Origin: Nisaea sp.
Lineage (GTDB): Bacteria > Pseudomonadota > Alphaproteobacteria > Thalassobaculales > Thalassobaculaceae
Direction of reading: 5' to 3'
DNA: 64,000 nucleotides
Assembly: GCF_034670185.1 (NCBI RefSeq)
Contig: NZ_JAXMNY010000004.1
Coordinates: 434,001-498,000, forward strand
The stretch's first letter is position 1. The number at the start of each line of letters is the position of its first letter. The notes beneath the pieces are model-generated. The model did no database searches, was not told the DNA's origin, and was given only the letters and a program-made list of their open reading frames with translations. This document shows positions 52,046 to 60,129 of the stretch, piece by piece. Both the position numbers and the translations under genes were made by a program.

Positions 52046-54652
52046 ATGACAACAAGCAACGAGACTGATCGCAAGAAACTGAGCCTGTCCGGAAAGAAGC
52101 TTTCCCTTGGGAAGTCTGCCGACACGGATCAGGTTAAGCAGAGCTTTTCCCACGGGCGCTCCAAGACTGTTCAGGTCGAGCGGCGCAAGAAGCGCGCCGG
52201 CGGTCCCGGCGGGTTTGGAGGCGACGCTGGAGGCTTGAGCGCGGAAGAGCGGGAACGCCGGACGCGGGCACTGAAAGAGGGCCTGCGTCAGCAGGAGGAG
52301 GCCGCGACGGCCGCCGCCGCTGCGACTCCGGCAGCGCCGGTAGCTGAGGCTGCTGTTGAAGCTGCCGCTGAGCCGGCACCGGCACCCGAGCCTGTTGATC
52401 GGCGTCAGGCTGAACTTGAAGAAATGCGCAAGATTGCGGATGCCGAAGGTAAAGTCCGCGATGAGGAAGCCGCGCGGCTCGCCGAAGAGGCTGCAGCACG
52501 CGAGGCCAAGCTCAAGGCTGAACAGGCCGCGGCACGGCCGGCGGAGTCCCGGAATTCTCCGGCAGCACGCGCGGCGGATCCGGCGCAACCTGCACCGGCT
52601 GCCGATGATGATGATGGACGGCGCGTCAAGCGCCGCACCTCCGGTGCGCCTGGCCGCCCGTCCGGCGCCCCGGCCACTCCGGATCGGCGCCCGGCGCCGA
52701 CCCCGAACCGGCGTGGCGAACAGCGCCGCCGGTCCGGTAAACTTACCGTATCCCAGGCACTGGATGATCGTGGTGGCGAACGCTCCCGCAGTCTCGCATC
52801 TGTGCGCCGTGCCCGTGAACGCGAAAAGCAGCGGCTGCGGGAAGAGGGCGGCGAGCAGGCCAAGCAGATCCGTGACGTGGTTATTCCGGACGCAATCACC
52901 GTCCAGGAACTCGCGAACCGTATGGCCGAACGTGCCGGCGACGTGATCAAATCGCTCATGAAAATGGGCATGATGGCGACCATCACGCAGTCCATCGACA
53001 GCGACACGGCCGAACTGGTCGTTGCCGAGTTCGGGCACCGTTCCAAGCGCGTGTCCGAGTCCGACGTTGAACTTCAGCTCCAGGGCAAGGACGACGCTCC
53101 GGAGGACATGCAGCCCCGTGCACCGATTGTCACGGTCATGGGCCATGTCGATCACGGCAAGACCTCGCTGCTCGACGCGCTCCGGCGTTCCGATGTGGCT
53201 GGTGGCGAAGCAGGCGGCATCACCCAGCATATCGGTGCCTATCAGGTGACCGTGCCGTCTGGCGCGAAAATCACCTTCCTCGATACGCCGGGTCACGAAG
53301 CCTTCACTGAAATGCGGGCGCGCGGTGCCAACGTCACGGACATCGTTGTCCTGGTGGTGGCGGCCGATGACGGCATCATGGCGCAGACGGTTGAAGCCAT
53401 CCGGCATGCGAAAGCCGCTGGCTGCCCGATCATCGTCGCAGTCAACAAGTGCGACCTTCCGGACTCCGATCCGAGCCGTGTGCGTCAGGAACTTCTGCAG
53501 CACGAGATCGTGGTCGAGGAAATGGGCGGCGACGTTCTGGCCGTGGATGTGTCCGCGAAGACCAGGGCCGGTCTCGACAAGCTTGAGGAAGCAATTCTTC
53601 TGCAGGCCGAGGTGCTTGAAGTCAAAGCCAACCCGGATCGCCGCGCCGAAGGTGCCGTGATTGAGGCGAAGATGGAAAAGGGACGCGGCAGCGTCGCGAC
53701 CGTCCTCGTCACGAAGGGTACGCTCAAAGTTGGCGATATCTTCGTTGCCGGTGCCGAATGGGGCCGGGTGCGGGCGCTTCTGGGCGATCACGGACAGCGT
53801 ACGGACAATGCCGGCCCGAGTATTCCGGTCGAGGTTCTTGGTCTGCAGGGTACACCGGTCGCGGGTGATGAATTCGCGGTGGTCGAGACTGAAGCCCAGG
53901 CACGCGAGATTGCCGAATACCGGCAGCGTGTTATGCGCGAGAAGTCGGCTGTTGCCGGCGCGCGTGGCTCCGTCGAGCAGATGCTGTCGGCCATTGCGGC
54001 CGGTCAGGCCGAGGAATTGCCGGTGGTCATCAAGACCGACGTGCACGGCTCCCTCGAAGCAATCCGTTCGACACTCGAGAAGATCTCCAATGATGCTGTT
54101 GCCGTGCGCATTCTGCATGGTGCCGTTGGCGGTATCAGCGAGTCCGATGTCGCGCTGGCGAAAGCTTCTAGCGCGCTGATCATCGGGTTCAACGTCCGGG
54201 CCAACCCGCAGGCGCGGGACATGGCGCAGCAGGAAGGTCTCGAGATCCGCTATTACTCGATCATCTATGAGCTGATCGATGACATCAAAGCGGCGCTCAC
54301 CGGCATGCTGTCTCCGGATCTCAAGGAAGAGTTCCTTGGCAATGCGGAAATCCGCGAGGTCTTCAACATCACCAAGGTCGGTAAGGTCGGCGGCTGTATG
54401 GTTACCGAGGGCATGCTCCGGCGTGCGGCCAAGGTTCGTCTGCTGCGCGACAGCGTGGTGATCCACGAAGGCACGCTGAAGACGCTCAAGCGCTTCAAGG
54501 ACGAGGTCAAGGAAGTCCGCGAGGGTTACGAGTGCGGCGCCGCCTTCGAGAATTACAACGACATTCAGGCCGGCGACCTCATCGAGTGTTTCGAGGTGAA
54601 GGAAGTCGCGCGGAGCCTGGAATCAGTCCAGCGGGCCAGCACCTCGTCCTGA
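52046..54652 (+). CDS. infB: Translation initiation factor IF-2
   Basis: IF-2 is the GTPase that places fMet-tRNA on the 30S subunit. The 868-residue protein has an IF2_assoc-type N-terminus (KLSLSGKKLSL), a long Ala/Pro/Glu/Arg-rich low-complexity tract (about residues 60-270) and the IF2_N region (VIPDAITVQELANRMAER). The G domain begins near residue 365 with MGHVDHGKTSLLDALR, then DTPGHEAFTEMR and NKCDLP; domains II-IV follow. The ATG at 52046 gives MTTSNETDRKK, as in relatives; an earlier in-frame start at 51932 lies within ylxR. Confidence 0.98.
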   Translation: MTTSNETDRKKLSLSGKKLSLGKSADTDQVKQSFSHGRSKTVQVERRKKRAGGPGGFGGDAGGLSAEERERRTRALKEGLRQQEEAATAAAAATPAAPVAEAAVEAAAEPAPAPEPVDRRQAELEEMRKIADAEGKVRDEEAARLAEEAAAREAKLKAEQAAARPAESRNSPAARAADPAQPAPAADDDDGRRVKRRTSGAPGRPSGAPATPDRRPAPTPNRRGEQRRRSGKLTVSQALDDRGGERSRSLASVRRAREREKQRLREEGGEQAKQIRDVVIPDAITVQELANRMAERAGDVIKSLMKMGMMATITQSIDSDTAELVVAEFGHRSKRVSESDVELQLQGKDDAPEDMQPRAPIVTVMGHVDHGKTSLLDALRRSDVAGGEAGGITQHIGAYQVTVPSGAKITFLDTPGHEAFTEMRARGANVTDIVVLVVAADDGIMAQTVEAIRHAKAAGCPIIVAVNKCDLPDSDPSRVRQELLQHEIVVEEMGGDVLAVDVSAKTRAGLDKLEEAILLQAEVLEVKANPDRRAEGAVIEAKMEKGRGSVATVLVTKGTLKVGDIFVAGAEWGRVRALLGDHGQRTDNAGPSIPVEVLGLQGTPVAGDEFAVVETEAQAREIAEYRQRVMREKSAVAGARGSVEQMLSAIAAGQAEELPVVIKTDVHGSLEAIRSTLEKISNDAVAVRILHGAVGGISESDVALAKASSALIIGFNVRANPQARDMAQQEGLEIRYYSIIYELIDDIKAALTGMLSPDLKEEFLGNAEIREVFNITKVGKVGGCMVTEGMLRRAAKVRLLRDSVVIHEGTLKTLKRFKDEVKEVREGYECGAAFENYNDIQAGDLIECFEVKEVARSLESVQRASTSS

Positions 54653-54664
54653 GTGGCGGGGTTT

Positions 54665-54679
54665 GACTGTCACACAGTC
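54665..54679 (+). promoter_or_regulatory. Small hairpin between infB and rbfA
   Basis: GACTGT (54665-54670) and ACAGTC (54674-54679) pair perfectly around CAC in the 42-nt gap before rbfA. With no T run it is not a terminator; it may mark an RNA-processing point in the operon. Confidence 0.4.
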
Positions 54680-54694
54680 TGACGGGAGCTAAAA

Positions 54695-55135
54695 ATGGTT
54701 GGATCGCACCCTGACAAACCGGGGCGGGGCGGACGAGCGCCGTCACAGCGCCAGCTGCGTATTGGCGAGGAAGTGCGTCACGTACTGGCTGGCGTTTTTC
54801 AGCGCGGAGATCTGCACGACCCCGAACTGGAAGGCGCTTCGATCACGGTCAGCGAGGTCTCGGTAAGCCCGGACCTGCGCAATGCGAATGTGTTCGTTAT
54901 GCCTCTCGGCGGCAGCAATGTGGATCACGTGCTCGGCGGGCTGAAGCGCGCCGCGCCGTATCTGCGGACGATGCTGGCCAAACAGATGTCGCTGCGTACC
55001 GTGCCGCGTCTTCGCTTTATCATCGACAATGCGTTCGAGACCGCCAACCGGATCAACGAGGTGTTCCAGAACCCTGTGGTACGCGCGGATCTCGAGAAGA
55101 AAGACGAGACGGACGAGGGCGGCAATGGCGCGTAG
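54695..55135 (+). CDS. rbfA: Ribosome-binding factor A
   Basis: RbfA is a 30S maturation and cold-adaptation factor that binds the 5' helix of 16S rRNA. The 146-residue protein has the KH-like core: RQLRIGEEVRHVLAGVFQRG, ITVSEVSVSPDLRNANVFVMPL, RTVPRLRFIIDNAFETANRINEV. The AGCTAAAA gap before its ATG is AT-rich and the spacing fits a GGGAG site. Its 3' end overlaps truB by 11 nt. Confidence 0.97.
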   Translation: MVGSHPDKPGRGGRAPSQRQLRIGEEVRHVLAGVFQRGDLHDPELEGASITVSEVSVSPDLRNANVFVMPLGGSNVDHVLGGLKRAAPYLRTMLAKQMSLRTVPRLRFIIDNAFETANRINEVFQNPVVRADLEKKDETDEGGNGA

Positions 55136-56051
55136 GAAGCGCGGCAACCCGGTAAATGGCTGGGTCATCCTGGATAAACCATCCGGCGTGACCTCGACCC
55201 ATGCAGTGGCGGCGGTTCGGCGCGTGTTCGACGCCCAGAAGGCGGGACATGCCGGAACCCTCGACCCGCTGGCAACCGGAATTCTGCCAATTGCTCTCGG
55301 CGAAGCGACGAAAACCGTGCCTTTCGTGATGGATGCTTCGAAGGAATACACCTTCGAAGTGACCTGGGGCGAGGAGCGGACCACGGACGACCTTGAAGGG
55401 ACTGTCTGTGGCACGTCGGACGTTCGTCCGGACGTCGATGCGATCAAGGCCGTGTTGCCCCAGTTTCAGGGCGTTATCACTCAGATTCCGCCGATTTTCT
55501 CGGCCGTCAAGGTCCAGGGCCAGCGGGCCTACGATCTGGCGCGCAAGGAAGTGCCGGTCGAGCTTTCGCCGCGCGAAGTGCGGATCGATTTCTTCGAGCT
55601 GGTCGAGGCGCTGGATGCGGATCACGCGCTGTTCCGTGTCGGCTCCGGAAAAGGCGCTTACATGCGAAGTCTGGCGCGGGATATTGCGCGGGCTGCCGGG
55701 ACTCTCGGGCATATTTCGATGCTGCGCCGGCACCGTGTCGGACCGTTCCTCGAAGCAGATGCGATTTCGCTGGATTCCTTGAAGGCTTTGGAGCATAGTC
55801 CCGCCGCTTTCGAGCACCTATTACCGGTAGAAACAGCGCTAGACGGCATCCCGGCGCTGACTCTGGCCGGTGCAGAGGCAAATAAACTCAGATGCGGCCA
55901 GTCCGTCCCGGTCTTCCGGGCCCTGGATCTTGACCGTTTCGGAGATCTTCGGGAAGGCGACCTGATGTACGCCGTTTCCGGAGGCAGTCCCGTTGCGATC
56001 GGACGGATCGACGGCGGCTGTATTTGTCCGATGCGCGTACTCAACCTTTGA
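55125..56051 (+). CDS. truB: tRNA pseudouridine(55) synthase TruB
   Basis: TruB makes the universal pseudouridine 55 in tRNA T arms. The 308-residue protein has GWVILDKPSGVTSTHAV, the catalytic aspartate motif GHAGTLDPLATGILPIALGEATK near residue 45, and YTFEVTWGEERTTDD. Further on come PIFSAVKVQGQRAYDLAR and SGKGAYMRSLARDI. The ATG at 55125 lies in the last codons of rbfA. An upstream start at 55029 would read entirely inside rbfA and is rejected. Confidence 0.97.
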   Translation: MARRKRGNPVNGWVILDKPSGVTSTHAVAAVRRVFDAQKAGHAGTLDPLATGILPIALGEATKTVPFVMDASKEYTFEVTWGEERTTDDLEGTVCGTSDVRPDVDAIKAVLPQFQGVITQIPPIFSAVKVQGQRAYDLARKEVPVELSPREVRIDFFELVEALDADHALFRVGSGKGAYMRSLARDIARAAGTLGHISMLRRHRVGPFLEADAISLDSLKALEHSPAAFEHLLPVETALDGIPALTLAGAEANKLRCGQSVPVFRALDLDRFGDLREGDLMYAVSGGSPVAIGRIDGGCICPMRVLNL

Positions 56052-56065
56052 CCTAGGAGTATTCG

Positions 56066-56335
56066 ATGTCGATTACACAAGAGCGCAAAACAGCGCTGAT
56101 CGAGCAGTATGGCCGCAAAGAAGGCGATACCGGTTCCCCGGAAGTTCAGGTTTCGATCCTGACCGAACGGATTGTGAACCTCACCGAACACCTGAAGACC
56201 CACAAGAAGGACTTCCATTCCCGCCGTGGGCTTCTGATCATGGTCGGCCAGCGCCGCCGTCTGCTCGACTATCTGAAGAGCAAAAACGTCGAGCGCTATC
56301 AGGTCATCATCAAGGAACTGGGCCTGCGCCGCTAA
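56066..56335 (+). CDS. rpsO: 30S ribosomal protein S15
   Basis: S15 is a primary 16S rRNA-binding protein. The 89-residue product is the standard length, with the family sequence DTGSPEVQVSILTERI, LTEHLKTHKKDFHSRRGLL and QRRRLLDYLKSKN. It follows truB by 14 nt with a TAGGAGT ribosome site, and a terminator-like hairpin lies 30-60 nt after the stop. Confidence 0.99.
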   Translation: MSITQERKTALIEQYGRKEGDTGSPEVQVSILTERIVNLTEHLKTHKKDFHSRRGLLIMVGQRRRLLDYLKSKNVERYQVIIKELGLRR

Positions 56336-56362
56336 TCTATGCAGCGCCGCCAAAAACAGTAA

Positions 56363-56403
56363 CGCGTCCGCCCTGCGAATTCCGTGGGGCGGTTTGCGTT
56401 TCT
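56363..56403 (+). terminator. Terminator-like hairpin after rpsO
   Basis: CGCG-T-CCGCCC (from 56363) pairs with GGGCGG (56387-56392) plus a GCG continuation, with a 13-nt loop, followed by TTTGCGTTT. It is imperfect, so partial termination with read-through into pnp is likely. Confidence 0.6.
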
Positions 56404-56406
56404 ACA

Positions 56407-56467
56407 GGGCTTTCTGGATCGCCATATTGGGTTTGACGCCCTCGGCGATCCATGCGATTGAAAGCCC
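56407..56467 (+). promoter_or_regulatory. Large nested stem-loop in the pnp leader
   Basis: GGGCTTTC (56407-56414) pairs with GAAAGCCC (56460-56467), and inside it GGATCGCC (56416-56423) pairs with GGCGATCC (56444-56451). This gives 16 perfect pairs with one bulged base on one side and eight on the other. In enterobacteria an RNase III-processed stem-loop in the pnp leader mediates PNPase autoregulation, so this is a good candidate for the same role. The remaining 230 nt up to pnp hold no gene I can recognise. Confidence 0.65.
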
Positions 56468-56697
56468 GCTCAATAGAGGAAAAAACCGAAGAACCGTACC
56501 GATGAGACACCGATAAATATGAGCCGTGTGTCACCTCGCTCGACCCTATGTTCGGTAACCATGGGCCCCCTGAGCAGTTCTCCCGCGCCCCGTGAGGCGA
56601 TGCGTTCGAAGAACTGGACCGGATTGCCCCATTCCACGCCAAACACAGGACAGGACGAGGATCGGATCCGAGCGGTTCGGCTTTGAAGGAAAGCTGA

Positions 56698-58809
56698 ATG
56701 TTTCAGATTTATAAACAAGAGATCGACTGGGGCGGGCGCAAGCTGACGCTCGAGACAGGTAAAATCGCGCGTCAGGCCGACGGCGCCGTCATGGCGACGA
56801 TGGGCGAGACGACTGTTCTGTGTACCGCTGTGTACGCGCGGCAGCCGAAGCCGGGGATCGACTTCTTCCCGCTGACCGTGAACTACCAGGAAAAGACCTT
56901 TGCCGCCGGCAAGATTCCGGGTGGCTTCTTCAAGCGTGAAGGACGTCCGACCGAGAAAGAGGTGCTGACGTCGCGCCTCATCGATCGTCCGATCCGTCCG
57001 CTGTTCGTCAAAGGCTTCAAGAACGAAACGCAGGTTGTCTGCACCGTTCTGTCCCATGACTTGGAAAACGATCCGGACGTTGTCGCCATGATCGGCGCCT
57101 CCGCCGCGCTGACGATTTCAGGTGTGCCGTTCCTCGGCCCGATCGCGGCCTGCCGCGTCGGCTACAAGGATGGCGAATACATCCTGAACCCGCGCCAGAG
57201 CGAACTGCCGGATTCCGATCTCGACTTGATGCTCGCCGGCACCCAGGAAGGCGTGCTGATGGTCGAATCCATGGCTTCCGAGCTGTCTGAAGAGATCATG
57301 CTCGGCGCCGTCAGCTTTGGGCACAAGGCGTTCCAGCCGGTGATCGACGCGATCATCAATCTGGCCGAAGATTGCGCCAAGGATCCGATGGACCTGCCGG
57401 CCGAAAGCGAAGATCTCGGTCGGGTGCGCGATGCCCTGACGGCCGCGATTTCCGCTGACATGACGAAAGCCTATGCCGAGCCGAACAAGACCCAGCGCCA
57501 GCAGAACGTTGCTGTGGTCCGGGAAAAGGGCATGGCTCTGTTCGAGGACGCCGCCGATAAGGATCTCGCCAAGGGCCTGATGAAAGGCATTGAAGCCGAT
57601 GTCGTCCGTGGTGCGATCCTGAAGACCGGTCAGCGGATCGACGGTCGCGACACCAAGACGGTGCGCCCGATCGTCTCTGAAGTCGGTATTCTCCCGCGTG
57701 CCCATGGCTCCGCTCTGTTCACCCGCGGTGAAACCCAGGCTCTGGCCGTCGCCACCCTCGGCACCGGCCAGGACGAGCAGATCATCGATGCGCTCGAAGG
57801 CGAATATCGCGAGAACTTCATGCTGCATTACAACTTCCCGCCCTACTCGGTCGGTGAAGCGGGCCGCATGGGCTCTCCGGGACGCCGCGAAATCGGCCAC
57901 GGCAAGCTGGCATGGCGTGCGGTGCGTCCGCTGCTTCCCGCCAAGGAAGTCTTCCCCTACACCATCCGGGTGGTCTCCGAGGTCACGGAATCGAATGGTT
58001 CCTCCTCGATGGCGACGGTCTGTGGCACCTCTCTCTCCCTGATGGACGCGGGTGTTCCGCTGTCCTCTCCGGTTGCCGGTATTGCCATGGGTCTGATCAA
58101 GGAAGGCGACGATTACGCCGTCCTGTCCGACATCCTCGGCGACGAAGATCATCTCGGCGACATGGACTTCAAGGTCGCGGGTACCGAGAACGGCATCACG
58201 TCCCTGCAGATGGACATCAAGATCACCTCGATCACCGAGGAGATCATGAAGATCGCTCTGGATCAGGCGAAAGACGGCCGGGTTCATATCCTTGGTGAAA
58301 TGTCCAAGGCTCTGACCTCCTCGCGTGAGGGTGTGTCCGAGAATGCACCGCGTATCACCACGATCACCGTGCCGACCGACAAGATCCGCGAAATCATCGG
58401 CCCAGGCGGCAAGATGATCCGTGAAATCTGTGAGACCACGGGTGCGAAGATCGACATCGATGACGACGGCACTGTGAAGGTCGCGGCGGTTGATACCGCT
58501 TCCACCGAAGCAGCCCTGGAACGGATCCGCTACATCGTCGCGGAGCCGGAAGTCGGTGTGATCTACAACGGAAAGGTCGTGAAGACCGTCGATTTCGGCG
58601 CCTTCGTGAACTTCCTCGGTGCCAAGGACGGCCTCGTTCACATCAGCGAGCTGAAGAGCGAGCGGGTCGGCAAGACCACCGATGTGGTCAATGTCGGCGA
58701 TGAGGTGAAGGTCAAGGTTCTCGGCTTCGATGATCGTGGCAAGGTCAAGCTGTCCATGAAGGTCGTGGATCAGGAAACCGGCGCCGATCTTTCCGAAGCA
58801 GAAGCGTAA
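56698..58809 (+). CDS. pnp: Polyribonucleotide nucleotidyltransferase (PNPase)
   Basis: PNPase is the trimeric 3'-5' phosphorolytic exoribonuclease of mRNA decay. The 703-residue protein has two RNase PH domains (the first with FAAGKIPGGFFKREGRPTE, the second with LFTRGETQALAVATLG and PYTIRVVSEVTESNGSSSMA), a helical domain between, KH (TDKIREIIGPGGKMIREI, near residue 560) and S1 (VIYNGKVVKTVDFGAFVNFLG, near residue 620). The ATG is preceded by GAAGGAAAG. It is downstream of rpsO with its own structured leader. Confidence 0.99.
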   Translation: MFQIYKQEIDWGGRKLTLETGKIARQADGAVMATMGETTVLCTAVYARQPKPGIDFFPLTVNYQEKTFAAGKIPGGFFKREGRPTEKEVLTSRLIDRPIRPLFVKGFKNETQVVCTVLSHDLENDPDVVAMIGASAALTISGVPFLGPIAACRVGYKDGEYILNPRQSELPDSDLDLMLAGTQEGVLMVESMASELSEEIMLGAVSFGHKAFQPVIDAIINLAEDCAKDPMDLPAESEDLGRVRDALTAAISADMTKAYAEPNKTQRQQNVAVVREKGMALFEDAADKDLAKGLMKGIEADVVRGAILKTGQRIDGRDTKTVRPIVSEVGILPRAHGSALFTRGETQALAVATLGTGQDEQIIDALEGEYRENFMLHYNFPPYSVGEAGRMGSPGRREIGHGKLAWRAVRPLLPAKEVFPYTIRVVSEVTESNGSSSMATVCGTSLSLMDAGVPLSSPVAGIAMGLIKEGDDYAVLSDILGDEDHLGDMDFKVAGTENGITSLQMDIKITSITEEIMKIALDQAKDGRVHILGEMSKALTSSREGVSENAPRITTITVPTDKIREIIGPGGKMIREICETTGAKIDIDDDGTVKVAAVDTASTEAALERIRYIVAEPEVGVIYNGKVVKTVDFGAFVNFLGAKDGLVHISELKSERVGKTTDVVNVGDEVKVKVLGFDDRGKVKLSMKVVDQETGADLSEAEA

Positions 58810-58821
58810 GAGCTTTTACTG

Positions 58822-59556
58822 ATGAGCCTCCGGCTGTCCCGCTTTGTCGGACATCGCGGGATTGCCGCCGAGGCTCCTGAAAACACATTGACCGGCTTCC
58901 GCCTTGCGGCGGAGGCCGGTTTTTTGTGGGTTGAGTTCGATGTGATGCTGAGCGCGGACGACGTGCCGGTGCTGCATCACGACGAGGAACTGGGCCGTAC
59001 CGACAATGGCTCCGGCCCGGTGGCGGTTCACCCACTGTCAGCCCTCAAGGCGCTTGATGCCGGCTCCTGGTTCGGTCCTGGCTTTGCGGGAGAACGTATC
59101 CCGACCTTCGAGGAGACCATCGCCTGCTGTCGGGCGCTGGGACTATCCATGAATGTGGAAATCAAGCCGACAACGGGCCGGGAAGTGCGAACAGCCGAGC
59201 TGGTCTCGGACATGCTGAACGATCTCTGCCCGGATCTGACGGACCGGATCATTGTCTCCAGCTTCGTGCCGGACTGTTTGCGGATCGCACAAGAAAAAGC
59301 CCCGGATTTTCTCCGAGGCTATCTGTCAGACACGATGGCAGAGGGTTGGCATGGGGCAGCCAAGGACCTTGGCTGTTTTTCAGTCCATCCGAACCATGCC
59401 TGCCTGGACGCCGGTTTAGTTACGGCAATCCATGATGCAGGCTTCCGTATTCTAACCTATACGGTGAACGATCCGGAGCGGGCTGAAAGCCTCATTGGCT
59501 GGGGTGTGGATGCGGTCATTACCGACGAGCCTTTGGCGGCTGCTGCGCTGGCCTGA
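58822..59556 (+). CDS. ugpQ: Glycerophosphodiester phosphodiesterase
   Basis: A 244-residue cytosolic GDPD that hydrolyses glycerophosphodiesters to glycerol-3-phosphate and an alcohol. The TIM-barrel motifs are present: GHRGIAAEAPENTLTGF (His-Arg and Glu of the active site, near residue 10), EFDVMLSADDVPVLHHDEEL with ExD and catalytic His, and VEIKPT near residue 113. A VNDPE segment lies near the end. No signal peptide, so it is UgpQ-like rather than periplasmic GlpQ. It starts 12 nt after pnp. Its last 100 nt overlap a convergent gene on the other strand. Confidence 0.93.
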   Translation: MSLRLSRFVGHRGIAAEAPENTLTGFRLAAEAGFLWVEFDVMLSADDVPVLHHDEELGRTDNGSGPVAVHPLSALKALDAGSWFGPGFAGERIPTFEETIACCRALGLSMNVEIKPTTGREVRTAELVSDMLNDLCPDLTDRIIVSSFVPDCLRIAQEKAPDFLRGYLSDTMAEGWHGAAKDLGCFSVHPNHACLDAGLVTAIHDAGFRILTYTVNDPERAESLIGWGVDAVITDEPLAAAALA

Positions 59557-59876
59557 GTTGCCCGTCCGGCATTCATCCGGGCAAGATCCCGCCAATATCC
59601 GAGCATGAAGACCCGCATTGCTGAAGGGACGGAGCTGGAGCCGCGCGTCCGGTCAATCTCGTTGATCAGCGCCTTGGCATTATAGCCCAGTCTTTTTGAG
59701 ACGAGATCGAACATCGACCATTCCTCAGGATGAAGGCAGATGCTTGTGCGCCTGCTCTCTAAACGGAAATGGCGGCGCACCATACGGCTGGCGTCGCGGT
59801 CCCCGTCCTCAACCGTCTTCAGGGCGGAACCGAGTATGTCTCTACCCTGTTCGGACGATTTCAAGCTGTCTGCCAT
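59457..59876 (-). CDS. Ribbon-helix-helix domain protein
   Basis: A 139-residue protein whose middle (about residues 40-97) matches the RHH_4 type: RRTSICLHPEEWSMFDLVSKRLGYNAKALINEIDR-style beta strand plus two helices, then SSVPSAMRVFMLGYWRDL. Such proteins are small dimeric DNA-binding regulators; the target is unknown. The N-terminal 40 residues and the last 30 are not recognised, and the tail is encoded opposite the end of ugpQ (100-nt convergent overlap). ATG 59876 has GGAG 8-11 nt upstream. A TTCCCA-N6-TGGGAA palindrome lies 40 nt upstream, suggesting autoregulation or control by the divergent HTH gene. Confidence 0.78.
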   Translation of the reverse strand: MADSLKSSEQGRDILGSALKTVEDGDRDASRMVRRHFRLESRRTSICLHPEEWSMFDLVSKRLGYNAKALINEIDRTRGSSSVPSAMRVFMLGYWRDLARMNAGRATQASAAAAKGSSVMTASTPQPMRLSARSGSFTV

Positions 59877-59915
59877 GAGGTGTCTCCAAGTAGTAGGTCC
59901 TTATATTCGTCACTA

Positions 59916-59933
59916 TTCCCAGAAAAATGGGAA
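59916..59933. promoter_or_regulatory. Palindromic operator copy 1 (TTCCCA-N6-TGGGAA)
   Basis: TTCCCA (59916-59921), GAAAAA, TGGGAA (59928-59933): a perfect 6+6 dyad. It lies about 40 nt upstream of the ribbon-helix-helix start, in a position to block its promoter. Confidence 0.75.
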
Positions 59934-60075
59934 AGCGCAAGCGTAAATTGTTCAGCATACCCGTCTAGCGTGTCTATATTGCATACAAAGGTGCACTGGT
60001 TCTTGTTAGTGCATTGAAAAACATAAAAACATTATTTTCAGAAAATCTACGACGCACAATTGGGCGAGAAAATAA

Positions 60076-60093
60076 TTCCCAGAAAAATGGAAA
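60076..60093. promoter_or_regulatory. Palindromic operator copy 2 (imperfect)
   Basis: TTCCCA (60076-60081), GAAAAA, TGGAAA (60088-60093): identical to copy 1 over the first 15 bases, with a weakened right arm. It is 23 bp upstream of copy 3, about two helical turns, so dimers could bind side by side. Confidence 0.7.
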
Positions 60094-60098
60094 TTGCA

Positions 60099-60116
60099 TT
60101 CCCAAAGAAATGGGAA
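60099..60116. promoter_or_regulatory. Palindromic operator copy 3 (TTCCCA-N6-TGGGAA)
   Basis: TTCCCA (60099-60104), AAGAAA, TGGGAA (60111-60116): a perfect dyad ending 13 nt before the ATG of the HTH/PAS-like gene. Binding here would overlap the ribosome-site region and any promoter close to the gene. The 140 nt between copies 1 and 2 are AT-rich with no recognisable gene. Confidence 0.75.
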
Positions 60117-60129
60117 TAAGGTCTTAGGC

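Noticed and set aside
51740..54466. 908-codon open frame antisense to infB
   Set aside because: Shadow of infB; rich in Arg/His/Leu, with no domain, although it is longer than the real gene's coding core.
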